A stretch of DNA of 64,000 bases, taken from Datnioides undecimradiatus (lineage: Eukaryota; Chordata; Actinopteri; Lobotiformes; Datnioididae). The DNA lies in assembly GCA_008933995.1 (NCBI GenBank), contig WARS01000007.1, positions 8,921,676 to 8,985,675 on the forward strand. Direction: 5' to 3'. The notes beneath the pieces were generated by a model. That model was not told the DNA's origin and ran no database searches. It was given only the letters and a program-made list of their open reading frames with translations. The translations under genes were made by a program, and so were the position numbers. Positions 46,391-58,794 of this stretch are shown here, piece after piece. Every line of letters starts with the position of its first letter. Positions within the stretch are counted from its first letter, which is position 1.

Positions 46391-48129
46391 ATGTGGCCCT
46401 GGTAACTAGCCAAAGTCCAAACTATCTCAACAGTTTCAGTGTCAAAACACTGAAGGGTTGAATATGGGCACCAAGCTGGATATAACAGCAAGCGCACATA
46501 TAGTTTAGCCAGAATTCAACACAAGCTTCTGTTTAATGTATCATGAGATAAATGTAGCTTTGCAATTGTCAGATTCACAGAGGAGACACTGGCAAATAAA
46601 ATAGTGTCATCTGAATAAAAATGTACATTACTTTTCTAGGTGGCCATGATGGAATTATTTATATACACGGTGAAGAAATACGGATTTTTTTTAGATTTTA
46701 CCTAAAAGAGTTAAATCATGTGAGCTACAGGTGCAGCAATTAAATCAGCACGGAGGAAGGAAGGAACTACATTATCTTGACCCTTAGATTTGTTAGTTAA
46801 AAACTGACCACAGTAGAGTTCACCCAGAATGTTTTCAGCAGTTCTGTTGCAGCAGCACCGATATTTGCCCACGGTGGGAGTGGAATAACTTCCTGCTTAG
46901 AATTGTTCCAGATGAGGTTATCCATGTCCACATGTGAGATAATTTACGGGAGCATTTGACACCAAGAGGCCTCTGGAGGTGCAGATAAGTGTCACTGTAG
47001 CCTAATAAATGCCAAAGAATAAAACGGGTTAGCACAGTCGAGTGAGTTTGTGTGTTTGTCTTTGGTTCAACCACTGAACTCAGCACTCACCAGAAACTCA
47101 GGTTCTTTCTGTTAATTTCCAGTTTCTCATCTTTGTCCCCTGGTGTCTCTGTACATCCCAATGATGCATTCAAAGCTGAACAACCTGGTTGTTCAATTCA
47201 AAGGCTTAAGGAGTATAGAGTGACTTCTGTCATGCTGAATGTCTGTTTAGACTGCAGAAGGGACCCCTCCTCTGTTGGTCTCAATCACATTTTTCTCTTT
47301 TCTCCTATTAAAAGGGGGTTTTCTTAGCTGAATAGGAGGTTTTACGGATGGAGGCTGCCCTTTGATAGACAAGTTGTAAAGCAGGAGAAACCTGTGATTC
47401 TGGAAAATAAAACTGTTTCACTCATTGTATTAGTAAAGATAAATGAATTAGATTAAAATAACTCAGCGGCACCTCATCAAGAAAAGTCTTTTCTTTGTTG
47501 CAGAACTGTGAAGCCGTCTAGAAATTCACAGCTGTATCTCAAACCTGCATCCCTGCTCCATCAGTGTTTACACTGTTTTCAACAACTCCTCCATGGCTCT
47601 CTCTCCCTCGGCCTCTTTCTCTGATTCAGATGGATCCACTCTCATCTCTCCTCTCTTTGTGCAGCTTAATTGATCCGACTGCCTTCGCTTGGCCAGTTGA
47701 TTAATTGCGTTCTCTGCCTGTGTTTCAGGTCTGAGATGAGACTGAGAGAGAGGAGAGCAGGCGAGGGCGTTTTGATGAAGAAGAGTCTGAAAAACACAGT
47801 GCAGCGAGAGAATGGAGAAAGTTAGTGCAGTAAATGGAGTTCAGGAACTCCATTATGAGTGTGATTACAGCTCTGTATGATAAAGTGTCTCAGAATGGAA
47901 AAAGCAGTGACAGGCAGCTCCTAGTCTCTCCAACTTCACGTAAAGTGTTGATCCTATTAGATGCTCAGGAGAATGAGCAGAATAACTCACAATAATACCT
48001 GTTAACAACGCACTGATGAAAGTACAATTGGAATCATTATTCGATGCAGCAAACACTTTCAACACAAACGCACACATGCACATGTACTTCTAGTTGTACC
48101 TGCTAATCCCAGACAGTCTCTGGAGAAAA
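46391..48129. other. Gene-free region
   Basis: No exon is recognised. The unique segment 47620-47750 is listed as a possible regulatory element. Confidence 0.4.
47620..47750. promoter_or_regulatory. Candidate conserved non-coding element
   Basis: CAGCTTAATTGATCCGACTG, CTTCGCTTGGCCAGTTGATT and AATTGCGTTCTCTGCCTGTG run on in unique sequence with two ATTAATT/TTAATTG homeodomain cores and a TTGGCCA half-site. No frame looks coding. Texture only. Confidence 0.3.
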
Positions 48130-48450
48130 GATGGTCAGACAATATGTTCTCATTTTTTATCATTTTCTCATTTAAACAGTTGTTCCCTTTTGAGAAAAAT
48201 GTCCTCTTCTGAGAAAATGCTTTTCCGTAATACATGTCACTCTCTAAAAACTGTCTTTACTTTTCAAAATGTCAAAAATGTCCTCGACATTAAAACTGCC
48301 CAGACATTTGACTAAATGTCATTATTTTTCAAAATGTCAAAAATGTTCTCACTGTTCCCCAGTTTCTGAAAATGTCATCCCACTTCCGGCAAACATGCAT
48401 CATTTTTCGAATGTCCTTGTTTTCAAGAAGTGTCCTAACTTTCGATGTCT
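48130..48450 (+). repeat. Degenerate AAAATGTCC minisatellite
   Basis: Units close to TTTTCAAAATGTCAAAAATG recur, for example at 48261-48284 and 48334-48356 (the latter almost a copy of the former), and in shorter forms between. It matches, in reverse orientation, the GGGGACATTTTGG array at 61370-61620. Confidence 0.75.
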
Positions 48451-49845
48451 ATAGCTGTTCCCCGCAAAGCTCCTCTAACATCTACTAGACCAAGAAAACT
48501 AATGGTACTGAAAATAATGAGAAAACCCTCCAACCCATCTCTACAAATATTAAGGCAAAGCAGTTCTTACAAAACCTTTTACCTAACCTGTTCAGCTCTC
48601 TGGAGATCATTTATATTCTTCTAATGTGAGTGTGAGTGCAGATTTTCAGTACAAATGTCCCATTAAGGAGACATTAAAGTACAAAGTTGGATAATTTTAG
48701 GTTTTCATTATTCTAACAAATTCCCCCAAAGAGACTAAAACAAACAATGAATTTATCCTGCTAGTCAGTGTTATCTGTGTTGTGTCAGACTGACTTGGCT
48801 TTTTTTCCATAGAACTGATCAGAAACATATAGACTCAGTGACAAATGTCAACAGAATCAGGTTCAATTGTAATAACTGTGACGGCTTTGTATTTTTATGG
48901 ATTTATTTCGTCTGCTGTTTGTTTTGACCGATGTCCAGTTTGATTAAAACATTATGTAAGAGTATTGGGGTTTTCCCGTAACTAGCACAGCAAAGTGTTA
49001 TATAATTAAAATAGATAAGTTTAAAGGAGCAATGTTTTTGTGCATAGTTTAGCATATGTTAAGTTAACAGCACTTAAGTCATAAGTCTTATGTCTTAAAA
49101 CCAAGACCCTTAAGAGAGAGAGAAATAATATTTATTATGCATATTAGCATAATAAATAAATAGTACAAAAGACAAAGTTCACTGGTGCTGATAACATGGG
49201 GCGATAACTCAGTGCCTCCCTTGGGCCACATCAGACTTATCAGTTACAAACACTTACTGAGTTGACAGGGATTAATGAGAAGCACAGTGACACAAATGCA
49301 TGCATACAAGCAATTTGGTACACAATCCCAATGGTTTCATGCCATTTCAGAGTGATACTGGTGGTTTTATGCAAAAGGCGGTGAAGACATGGACTGCTAG
49401 CCTCCAAACATGGATGTGAACAACCTTGAGACATCTCTCTCGTTTCAAGCACACACATAATGTATTTTCATGAGACACAGTGAAGGTAAAAATAACTTTG
49501 CTAATACTCAACCGTAACAACAGTTTTCAGTCAGGTTTTACACCTGATTTTACACCTATCAGTATTAAATTGTTATGGCTTTTCATTATCCTCTTATTTT
49601 TTTCTGACAGATTTTTCCCTATTTTCATCTACCTGGACTTTTTCTTGTACTTGTCTTTCGCAATAACCTGTATTAACACACTGATAACACAATCTGCCTG
49701 AAAACAAACAAATCAACGTGCAAACACAAAAACCTTGATGTGCATGCACAGGAAAGTAAAAACTCCACCTCTTTCAACAGCTTTGTTGAAATTGGGTCAC
49801 AGTCAAAGAAAGTTGTCAGCACAGTCTGAGCTTGGGCTGCTCAAA
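48451..49845. other. Gene-free sequence upstream of the lysozyme gene
   Basis: AT-rich with no recognisable exon. It would include the distal promoter of the lysozyme gene. I could not identify reliable binding sites there. Confidence 0.45.
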
Positions 49846-49853
49846 TATAAAAG
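49846..49853 (+). promoter_or_regulatory. TATA box of the lysozyme gene
   Basis: TATAAAAG lies 57 bases before the ATG. The usual spacing of about 30 bases puts the transcription start near 49876 and leaves a 5' leader of roughly 25-30 bases with no upstream ATG. Confidence 0.8.
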
Positions 49854-49902
49854 GATATCTAGCAGTGGCAGTGGAATCATTCTGTCAAGCTCAGAGTCCA
49901 AC

Positions 49903-51490
49903 ATGAGGAGCCTGGTGTTTCTGCTCTTAGTGGCCGTGGCCAGCGGGAGAATTTACCAGCGCTGTGAATGGGCAAGAGTGCTAAAGAATAATGGGATGGA
50001 TGGCTTCCACGGCTACAGCCTGGCCAACTGTGAGTAGAAAGTAGAGTCAATGTAGAAAATAATACTTGTCCCTTTAAAAGCAATGCAACATAGTTTAAGT
50101 CTTAAGGACCAAACCAGTTTATCCACTGACTGTCACATACACTTATGTGCATATATAAATATAAATAATGTGTGTTATTAATTTTTAAAGAGCCTGCCAA
50201 ATGATCTTAACAGTGTCCTTGACCTTTTGAACAATTGACAAAACAATCTTATACTAACTTTTTTGCACAGCTTTCAATCCTATTTGACAGTCTTTATTAT
50301 AGGATGAGGTTGTCATGGAGATGCCCGATAGTTAGTAATGCCTCTTAATCTTTCTGGTGGTCTGTGTGTGGGTTTGTTATGTTTCTTCTGCAGGGGTTTG
50401 TCTGACCCAGCATGAGTCAAATTACAACACCAGAGCAATCAACCACAACACTGATGGATCCACTGACTACGGCATCTTCCAGATCAACAGCCGATGGTGG
50501 TGTACCGATGGCCGCACACAATCATCGAATGCATGCAACATCAGGTGCAACGGTCAGTGATGAGCCACCAGCATAATCAATGCATTTCTCTCAGTAGTTG
50601 GCGGAGACCAAAACAGAGATTAAAAAAAAAGAGTGAATTCTGGACCCACAATCATCTGATTCACTCCAATGATATGATAAAGTTTTCATGTGTCAGCTGG
50701 ATGTGGACATAGATAACTGTTTGCTAACACATTGGCCACAACGATTTTAAAAACTCCTGTGCTTGGGTTTAATCTCTACTGAGAACTGCGGGGACTTGAT
50801 GATGTCTCACTTTCTGAAAACATCTTTTTCTTCTCCTTAACTTTATCGTTTCAGTTTTCTTTTCTTTTTGCATTGAAAACCTTCTGGCCTTCTGAACATT
50901 ATTCGCTTAATGGTCAACCACCATGAGAGAAGATAAAAATGTTGATTGCATTTGAGTTGCTTTCAACACTTGCTGGCACTCACAAAATGCAATTACCGTT
51001 CATCAGTCACTGGTTTGCAGATATGGGTTGTTTTTTTTGTCACATTCAAGCTGCCCAGTCATTTTGATGGACATTGCGGGGGCTTTATGGAGCCCACAAG
51101 TAAGATCTGAAAAAAGTACTGCCAACTTCTCTGATTGTTTGGAGGGCTAAAAAAATCTGTATGTGATCTATTTTTTCACATAGCATGTAACACTTTTCAT
51201 TTCCACTTTGTAAATTATCATTCAAATCCTTATTATCCTTCTTTTTTACAGACCTTCTGACAGGTGACGTCAGTTTGTCAATCAAGTGTGCTAAACGCAT
51301 TGTTAAGGATCCCAACGGTATTGGAGCCTGGTAAGATCTGGTCATGGGATACAAATCCAGATTATGATCTGTTCAATTCACAAACCTTCACATGTAAAGA
51401 GTTGAATTTGATCCTTGTTTCAGGGTGGCATGGCGCCGTTACTGCCAGAACCGTGACCTGAGTTCCTATGTGGCTGGATGTGGTGTCTAA
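49903..51490 (+). CDS. lyz: C-type lysozyme (muramidase), four coding exons
   Basis: Secreted 1,4-beta-N-acetylmuramidase that cuts the peptidoglycan of bacteria; it belongs to innate immunity in fish. Coding exons: 49903-50029, 50394-50552, 51252-51330 and 51424-51490, all with GT-AG introns of 364, 699 and 93 bases. The phases (1, 1, 2) and four-exon layout are the vertebrate c-type pattern. The product is 143 residues: signal peptide [15 protein letters not shown], then a 128-residue mature enzyme starting [10 protein letters not shown]. Counting from Arg1, the catalytic Glu falls at 35 (CLTQHES) and Asp at 52 (DGSTDYG). The eight family cysteines are all present, as is the [11 protein letters not shown] core and the AWVAWRRYC segment. 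No calcium-binding Asp cluster typical of alpha-lactalbumin-like proteins is evident. The frame is open further upstream to 49735, but that part lies before the TATA box, so the ATG at 49903 is chosen. The gene looks intact. Confidence 0.97.
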
Positions 51491-51721
51491 TCAACACATG
51501 GAAGCAGGATGGTGTTGTCTTTAGCTGCAGTGAACTGGAAGTTTTCTAACATTGTGTTTCTCTGTAAGGAGTAAAACTGTGCAGAGTTACAGAAGACAAA
51601 TCTCCCCAAAATCAATTAAATTCAAACCTTTATTTTGAATGTATTTAGTTTATCCATCACTAGATTTAACTGAGGTAATCTGTGAAGGGAAATGTGGTGA
51701 CTTCTGTTCTTAAAAAATCGG

Positions 51722-51727
51722 AATAAA
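51722..51727 (+). terminator. Polyadenylation signal of the lysozyme gene
   Basis: AATAAA, 232 bases after the stop codon, followed by AT-rich sequence. It is the first canonical signal downstream and gives a 3' UTR of about 250 bases. Confidence 0.75.
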
Positions 51728-51745
51728 ATGTTGATTTTTACTAAT

Positions 51746-54700
51746 GACAGTTATTAAATTGACATGTTGAACAATGAAAAGGTTCTGGTGGAAGTTCATG
51801 TCCCAGTCTTTTCAGTCTTGCCATGGCAACATACATATGCTATAGTAGCAGTGCAGATGAAAGACATTAAGATAAGACTTTGCACAAGATCATACTAAGG
51901 ACTTAAGCAGATGGTAATAGGAAGAGAAAAATAATGTAATAATAATAAATTTATGTAGCTGTTCTCTAAGTTACTTACTTGTTGCTTCAGTGGACAGCTC
52001 TTTGTCCTTATGCCAGTTTTTCAGTGTTTCCAAATTCAGCTAAATTCATCTTAAGCATGATGTCATCTTTTACTGACGAGCAGTACTTTACACCCTTTCT
52101 TTTCTAAATGTCATCTGCAGTTCATTTTAGCATCTCATCGCAAACCATTCAAGCTATTTATGCCACATTTGTGCAGTGTAGAGAGTTTGGAGATTCTGAT
52201 TTGACACTGCAATCTCTTAGCTCTCTGCTGTGAATCTAAACCCATTGAATGATGAATTGGCCATTGTTGGAAAAATTCTATCTTGAAGATGACTAAACTT
52301 GAGTTATGACTTCAAATTAAGCTCAGTGGAGATTAGACTGAAAAAGCACATACCATCATTTTAAAAAGTGAAGCAAATATTAGATGCAAACCATGAAACA
52401 AAAAGTAAGTAAAACAGAGATATAAGAACTGACCACTTTTTAAAATTAAAGACTGATTCATTTTCTGTTGCAGATTATTTATATTCTTTACCCTCCAGTA
52501 GATCAAAGTACATGTCAAATACATGGTTTTCAAATAAGGTTTTTGTCATTTTAGGTCTTTCTTTTCACTGTGATGTACAGAATTTTCAAGTGTTCATTTT
52601 TCTGATTTGTTTGGCTTATGTATTTATAGGATTATATAAAAAGGGGGTAAGATGTCATGACAGGGTGTATGGGCGGGGCCTGAAAACCCAGCGTAGCCCC
52701 CACCACTTTTGCACTCTTGCTCCATCACCAAGGTAAGATGGCTGCACCTGTTCTGGATGTTTTCATTTCATTTTTGAGCAGTGGGAGAAAAAAAACACAT
52801 GGTGCACAATAGCTCAATGAGCACCTGCTCCGTTAGCCCAGTTCAACATCCGGTTTATTCAGAAAACTTTGAGTGCACAAACAAGCCCAATCAAGCTGCC
52901 CTGTTCAACAACTCACAGGCAGCATTCTTAACACTTATTAGACCAGTGTAAATCACACATCAAAACATAAGCATCTGAGTGGATATTCAGTCAAAGAAAC
53001 ATAGTAGGAATGAACAGTTGATTCATTTTGTAAGAAATGATGAAGAAATCACAAACAAGACTAAGACAACTCGTGTTTTTACTGTAAGTTAAAGCAAGGG
53101 TAGCAGAATATTAAAAAGTAGAGCATGCTGTTGTCCTTATGATTTCAGAAGTTACCCATGTAACCGCAATGTCACTGGTTGTGGCCATACATTATGCACC
53201 GTCTATATTTATCCACTAACATGTGTCTCAAAAAGAAGAAAGTAGCATTGTAGCATTGACTGTCCTGCAAAAACATTACAATGTGTAAACGTCCTTTTCG
53301 AGCTTGGGGACTTAATAACTCCTATTACAGTCACACGGTGAATAAATATCAAGCAGCATCAAGCACTTTTGTTTGTTCATATTCATTTAGACATCAAGTC
53401 TGATGTTGAATTGAATATTGATTGAGTGATTGTGTTTTTGTCCACCCGGCATGTGTCATTTAGTTAGGTCAATATGATTAACTCAGTTGTTCAGTATTGT
53501 TTGTTGTTTGTAGCTCAGTTTTGTTGAGCAGTTTCGATGGCTTGTTCACTTAATAGTCACTGCCACACACTCCATAGTGAAGAGTTAGAAGGGTTTCTCA
53601 CACAGACTAACCACCAGGCTATCAGTATTTTGCACTAGATACCTGTTTGGCATGCAAAAGACTGAGAATTAAACACTTCTTGAGTGCTGAAATGCTGATG
53701 TAAATTTGATTTCCCTTGAAAACAGTCCAAGCATGCATATTTGTGGCCGAAAAGGCATCATGACTTTGATAATCTGGAAAAATATATATATATCAGTAAA
53801 CTTTGTACACTCTACACTCCCAAATGCAATGAAGTGGGGTTTCCATTTTACACTTTAATTTAGATTTTAACTGCTGAACTTATGCTATACAGATGGGGTC
53901 ATGTATGTGTACACAATCCACTTGTACTGTGCAGTTGTGGGTCTGGGCACTGTGACAAATGGATTTTCAGTTGTCATAATCACACTCACACAGATTTTGA
54001 ATAAGGATCAATAACAGAGCAACAAACCTTTAGGTCGGTGAGATCCAAAATGTGAACAAAACATCTGAAAATTTCCATCTGCAGACAAACTGAGCTATCA
54101 GGTGATAAAGACAGATATTTTTAAGGAATAAATAATGATAAACAACTTAAAATTCACCAAACTGGAATTAAAACTAATTTAAATGATTGATGTAAATGAT
54201 GCAGGGATGCTGAACTGGTTTACATGATTCATTTGATAAATTATAAGATAATTTTACGTCACAGAAAATTTTCAGTCACATGATTTTTCTGGGATTTTCT
54301 GTTTAAAATATAAACAAGCAACAGCTGTTTCTGAAAGTAAATGTCACACTGGCATTTTATTACCTTCAGACCAAACAAATCAAAACCCAAAGTCCATTTA
54401 GTTTAATGATATTTCATCATTTTAGTACCAGTAACAAACAAAAAGTTGTTTTACCATCAGAGATAAGCAGCAGGGGAAACAAAAGCTGCTGGTTTGTTTT
54501 ACCTTAAAAACACATTCGGGTTGTTTGTTTTGATGGGACCAATCAGATGTGGCATTCAAAAATAACCAGAACAGATTATGATTACACACACACAAATACT
54601 CACACGCGCACACACATGAATATGTTTGTCAGATATAATGGCTTTTCTAAATCATTACCGTGTTTTTAAAGTTGCTCTAATTAATATTTTCTACATCAGT

Positions 54701-56222
54701 ATATTTGCATGGGGTCACTCATTGTGAACACACACAGTTGATTGAGCTCATTGCAGTTCTTACACAGAATTCCCAGAAAGCACATTTATGTCGGAGGGAC
54801 ATCTGCACATGAATGTATCATCTACAATAGATCATAACTCATTTCTTAAGTATCTTAAGCATCTGAAGATTATTGTGAGACGAAAACCTTTACGTCAAAA
54901 CAACTTTGTAAAAAGATGTTATGGGTGATGGGTGATTGTCAGACAGACTGGTGTTCTGACAGGGCTGTGTTCAGATAGTGTTTGATGCAAATTCAGAAGC
55001 TTTGAGCTCCTAATTCAGGTTTGCAAAGATCATCAAATAGGCATCTGCTCAGTAGCTTACTAGTTGGGTGACTATTAGCTGGCTGATTATAATAGCTATC
55101 TGAATACATTAGCCAGCATTATTAATTAGAGAATAGAATTAGATCATTTGAAATGCAATTTCTGAAACAATTGCTGAATAATGAATGCTGAAAAGCTGAC
55201 TCTAAACTGAATTGCTGACTTTAAAAGTTGAATATCTATAATGGATAAAAGGTGTGGAATATTTTATGGTTTGTTGAAAATCCGTTGCAAAAACGGCATT
55301 GCTGGTTCTGATCTGTATGGACAAGCAGCTGAAGCAGCGTCAATGAAAGCGGGAGAATTTCTCTTTATTGTGCATGTAGCATGAATAAATCTCATAATGT
55401 TTGGAGGATGTGGAGGATAAGAGAGTTAAAATGGAGTTTCTGGGTAAAGGTAGGCATGTATTTTAGAAGGGATGAGAACCAAGATGAAGTATGCAAAAAA
55501 AACTCATATACTTTATTTTTTGTCAAGAACAGCTAAAGGTGTATGAATTATTCCTGATTTAAAAATTATGAATTATCCATAAGTTGAAAAAATACAGAAT
55601 ATATTAAGGTGTTTAAAGCTGGTTGGTAAAGCGCTAAACTGAATTTCTTGCTTTACCTTTTATTTTGACATCATGTCAGCTCTTTATACATATATGTACA
55701 AAGAGCTGACATGGTGTCAGTACCATGCGTGCAACAGCGAAGATGTGAGAAAATGTTAATGTCTTAAAGAGTTGGAATGATGAGATTTCATCTGAAAGTA
55801 TGACAGTCCCATATGTTAAACTTAAAATTGGCTCATACTAATCAGCTGTGTCTTCCCAACTGTCTTAATGGTTGCCATGGGGATGGTGAAAGCTATGTCA
55901 GAGAGTGGCAATAATGTAGAGTCTAAGCTCTCATATGTCTACATCTTGCTCAAGAAGAGAAAATCTCGCGTGTTGGCAAACATTTTCCTTTGTTTTGGTG
56001 CGATAAGATAAATTTTGTAGACAGGTTTACAGCCTAACTGTTATGTCCTCTACTCTGGCTCTGAACATTTCATCAAATACAGATTAATAAAAACCTGAGA
56101 GGGGCTGAAAAAAACATGCAACTTGAAACTGAAATTGTGTAAAAGGCATAAATTATGTGAAAAAGTTGAATTAAGGTGAGAAAGTCCAAACAGATTTTAA
56201 AGCAAGCTGAAAGTATTAATAA
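51746..56222. other. Gene-free stretch downstream of lysozyme
   Basis: About 4.5 kb of AT-rich DNA. No second lysozyme copy or other exon was found. 52660-52740 is locally GC-richer (GGGCGGGGCC near 52671). A short (TA) run lies at 53783-53792. Confidence 0.5.
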
Positions 56223-56236
56223 GATAGATAGATAGG

Positions 56237-56314
<78 letters not shown>
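56223..56314. repeat. (GATA)n microsatellite, about 23 units
   Basis: One GGTA variant near the start, otherwise perfect GATA. The Ile-Tyr-Leu-Ser frame on the minus strand is produced by the repeat. Confidence 0.97.
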
Positions 56315-56315
<1 letters not shown>

Positions 56316-56616
56316 CATGTTGACAAAAATCTCAGTGACGGGAATAATGCCCTTATCATGCTGAATTATTTGAATTTTCAGTGATGTTCTCATTCAGAAC
56401 CTTATCCCTTGAATCTCAGTCAGCAGAGTCGGATCTTCTATGTGTTGAATCCAGGGTCTGTTAAGTAAAAAGAGCCTTTTTGTCTTTTTTTAGTTATTCT
56501 TCATAGAAGTTTTTTCTGTTGTTCCAACATGTCTTTGAGCAGGTCTACAGTGCCAAAAATCTGAATCGTGTTTGTGTTCTAGAGGGTTTTCATCTTCAGA
56601 TCTGATAGTATTCTCA

Positions 56617-56796
56617 CTACAAAGCAGCAATTACTCTGTTGTAGGCAGGAATTACTCCAGGATATACAGGGTCTCCCTTGTCAATCCAGAATCCAAGAGT
56701 GTCCTCCGCACTGGCCTGGTCTGTCTTATACACAACAGATGGCACAACAGTAGGCTGAGGTAGAAGGGATCCACCAAATGTCACAGCAAAAATCAT
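56617..56796 (-). other. Exon-like open reading frame, unknown product
   Basis: On the minus strand a 59-codon frame runs from an ATG at 56796 to TAG at 56617. A possible splice acceptor (CCCTTCTACCTCAG) ends at 56755, so it may be a terminal exon coding from 56754. The downstream peptide reads like real protein: VVPSVVYKTDQASAEDTLGF, then WIDKGDPVYPGVIPAY. Its codon choice is mixed and not repetitive. I do not recognise the family and found no partner exon. Chance remains possible. Confidence 0.3.
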
Positions 56797-57249
56797 CCAT
56801 CTGTTTAACCAAGTAGGTTATCATGAGATATTAGATGCACAATGATTTCAAAATCTTTAAAAATGTTGAATTATAATTAGACATATTGGAGTATTAAGTA
56901 CTCAATCACGCTCAGCTGCCAAACAGGAGGCATGTTATATCACGTAATGTGATGCCATACATTTAAACTATGTGTATGAAATATATAGAAACTTTGGGAA
57001 AGGCAGTTTTCTGTTTCAACATGAAAATGTCCTCATGCCCGTTATGCTGACATTTCTCACTGGCTTCACACTGCTGCTATGCACATACCAGCACAGCAGC
57101 TTCTTGACCACCCCAAACTCTTCCTCATGCAATAACTTCTCTGTATTTTTTCTGCTCTGACTCAAAGAGCCCCTGAAAGAGCCCAGCCTTTTCACCAAAT
57201 ATAACTGGATGACTTTCATTTCCCTGTTGGATGTTTCTCTGACCAGAGT

Positions 57250-57375
57250 GCTCTTGTGTTTGAATGGAAGCAAATCTTTGCAGTCAGGTTCCAACATCTG
57301 GTAGAAAGCCTGAGTGGAGGCTGTTACAGCAGCAGATTAACACCCACGGTTTTGGAATGATGTGTCCATGGCTGT
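57250..57375 (+). pseudogene. Tc1-like transposase C-terminal fragment
   Basis: GAATGGAAGCAAATCTTTGC, GGTTCCAACATCTGGTAG and GTGGAGGCTGTTACAGCAGC, then ATTAACACCCACGGTTTTGG, match the end of a Tc1-like transposase gene and its 3' flank (W-K-Q-I-P...FQHL.ES..RRVEAV). The same stretch occurs on the minus strand of the 9582-9952 element. Upstream, FLFQHEN near 57008-57028 may be an older piece of the same gene. The fragment has stops and no intact ends. Confidence 0.6.
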
Positions 57376-57894
57376 AATGTTTGAGTGTGAATCTATAGGC
57401 TTTATCATGACTAACTACAGCCTCATTACCAGCAGCAGCTTCATGTCTCCAGTTTAACCTCAGCTGACGTTTTCTGATGCAGAGCACGAACAAAGCTGCG
57501 GCTACAGGATGGAAACAGGAATCCCTGGACGAGAGAGAGAGAAAGAGAAAGAGAGCGAGAAAGGGGAGCATCTGGCAGTGAAACAGGAATTTAAATGTGT
57601 AGTTGCAGTGATCAGAAACTGGCATCATAGAGCCATTAGCAGATGCAAATGAGGGAAGCTGGCAGGCTGGTTTGTCTCACTCTATCTTTAACACACACAA
57701 ACAACACACAGAGTACGCAAAAACACATACAGTCACACATACAGTCCAACATCTGGACAGAGAGGTGTTTGTGCCAAGAATCTGACTGAACAAACAACAT
57801 ACTGACCACTCTTTAAATATCACTAAGACAACCGTGTCAAGAAATTGTTAATATTTTGTGTCGGAATAGAAAAAACTTTCCTACGCTTTGTAGG

Positions 57895-58140
57895 AGGCAG
57901 ATAGTTGAAGCTGTTTATGGTGGTGTGATTTATAGGCATGCCTCTGCCTTTACCCTTAAGGCTTTGGACGCTGTTTATCATTGAGCTCTTAGGTTTATTA
58001 CTGGTGATGTTTATAGCACTCATCATTGCATCCTGTATGAGAAAGTTAGGTCGTCTTCTCTCGCTACGGGACGTGATAGGCATATGTATTTGTTTATCTA
58101 CATGCATGGGAAGTTGCCAAGAAGAGACCAGAGATGACAA
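57895..58140 (+). pseudogene. Non-LTR retrotransposon C-terminal fragment
   Basis: One frame reads VEAVYGGVIYRHASAFTLKA, LDAVYH-stop-ALRFITGDVYS and THHCILYEKVRSSSLATGRD, ending FIYMHGKLP. This matches the C-terminal domain of fish LINE ORF2 proteins (typically 'LDAVYHSALRFITGD...THHC.LYEKVGW.SL..RR..H...FIYKAL.GKLP'). A single in-frame TGA, where the family has Ser, is the only stop over about 75 codons. The 126-codon minus-strand frame over it is antisense to the retroelement. Confidence 0.75.
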
Positions 58141-58794
58141 CATATGAAAACAATGAGAAGAAAACAAATATAAAGAGGGAAAGGCATTTCCACACTGCAA
58201 CACACTTCACTCTTCCGTCCTGGAAGCTATGCCCATGTACGTATTCAGTCTATGGCAAAAAATAAACATATTTTACAGGATGTATGGTATATTAATGTAA
58301 TTAGCAAGCTAATTAATAAAGACTGCTATGGCTAAAGGAGCAAAGCTTCAGCTTAGACTTGTAGCATCTGCGGCTAGATTGTTTTGTACTATAGTGAGTG
58401 AGGCCATAGAGGTTAAGGGTTTAATTGGGGGGGGCAATGATTTTTGAAGCAGTGTTTGTTAAAATATGGAACAATGTGTTCTTGATGGAGTGAGACAGCA
58501 TCATGAGAAAACACAGAAAGCAGTAAACTGCCTTTGTCAAGCAGTAACGCAGAGCGAGAGCAGCAATAGAAAGCTCTTTGAGTTTGCCGATGGCAGAGAG
58601 TCTCTGCTGGCAGCGTTTGTGGTGTCAATGTGAGTCAAAGCTGAGTTTATTATCAAGTGTGATTCCAAGTCACACCACCAGCTGTAGATAGTTATTATTA
58701 CACCACTGAAGTGAAATGAGGGGTGGTGTGTTGATCAGTCATTAAGGAACTATTGTCACTAAATAGTGTTATCATCAATAGTGTTATCATTTTG
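58141..58794. other. Gene-free sequence between LINE fragments
   Basis: No exon or named repeat is recognised. GTGTTATCATCAATA/GTGTTATCATTTTGG near 58767-58795 is a small direct duplication. Confidence 0.4.

Noticed and set aside
51746-56222. Search for a second lysozyme copy downstream
   Set aside because: No block resembling the [11 protein letters not shown] exon or the cysteine pattern was found on either strand.
57823-58203. 126-codon open frame on the minus strand
   Set aside because: Antisense to the LINE C-terminal fragment at 57895-58140.
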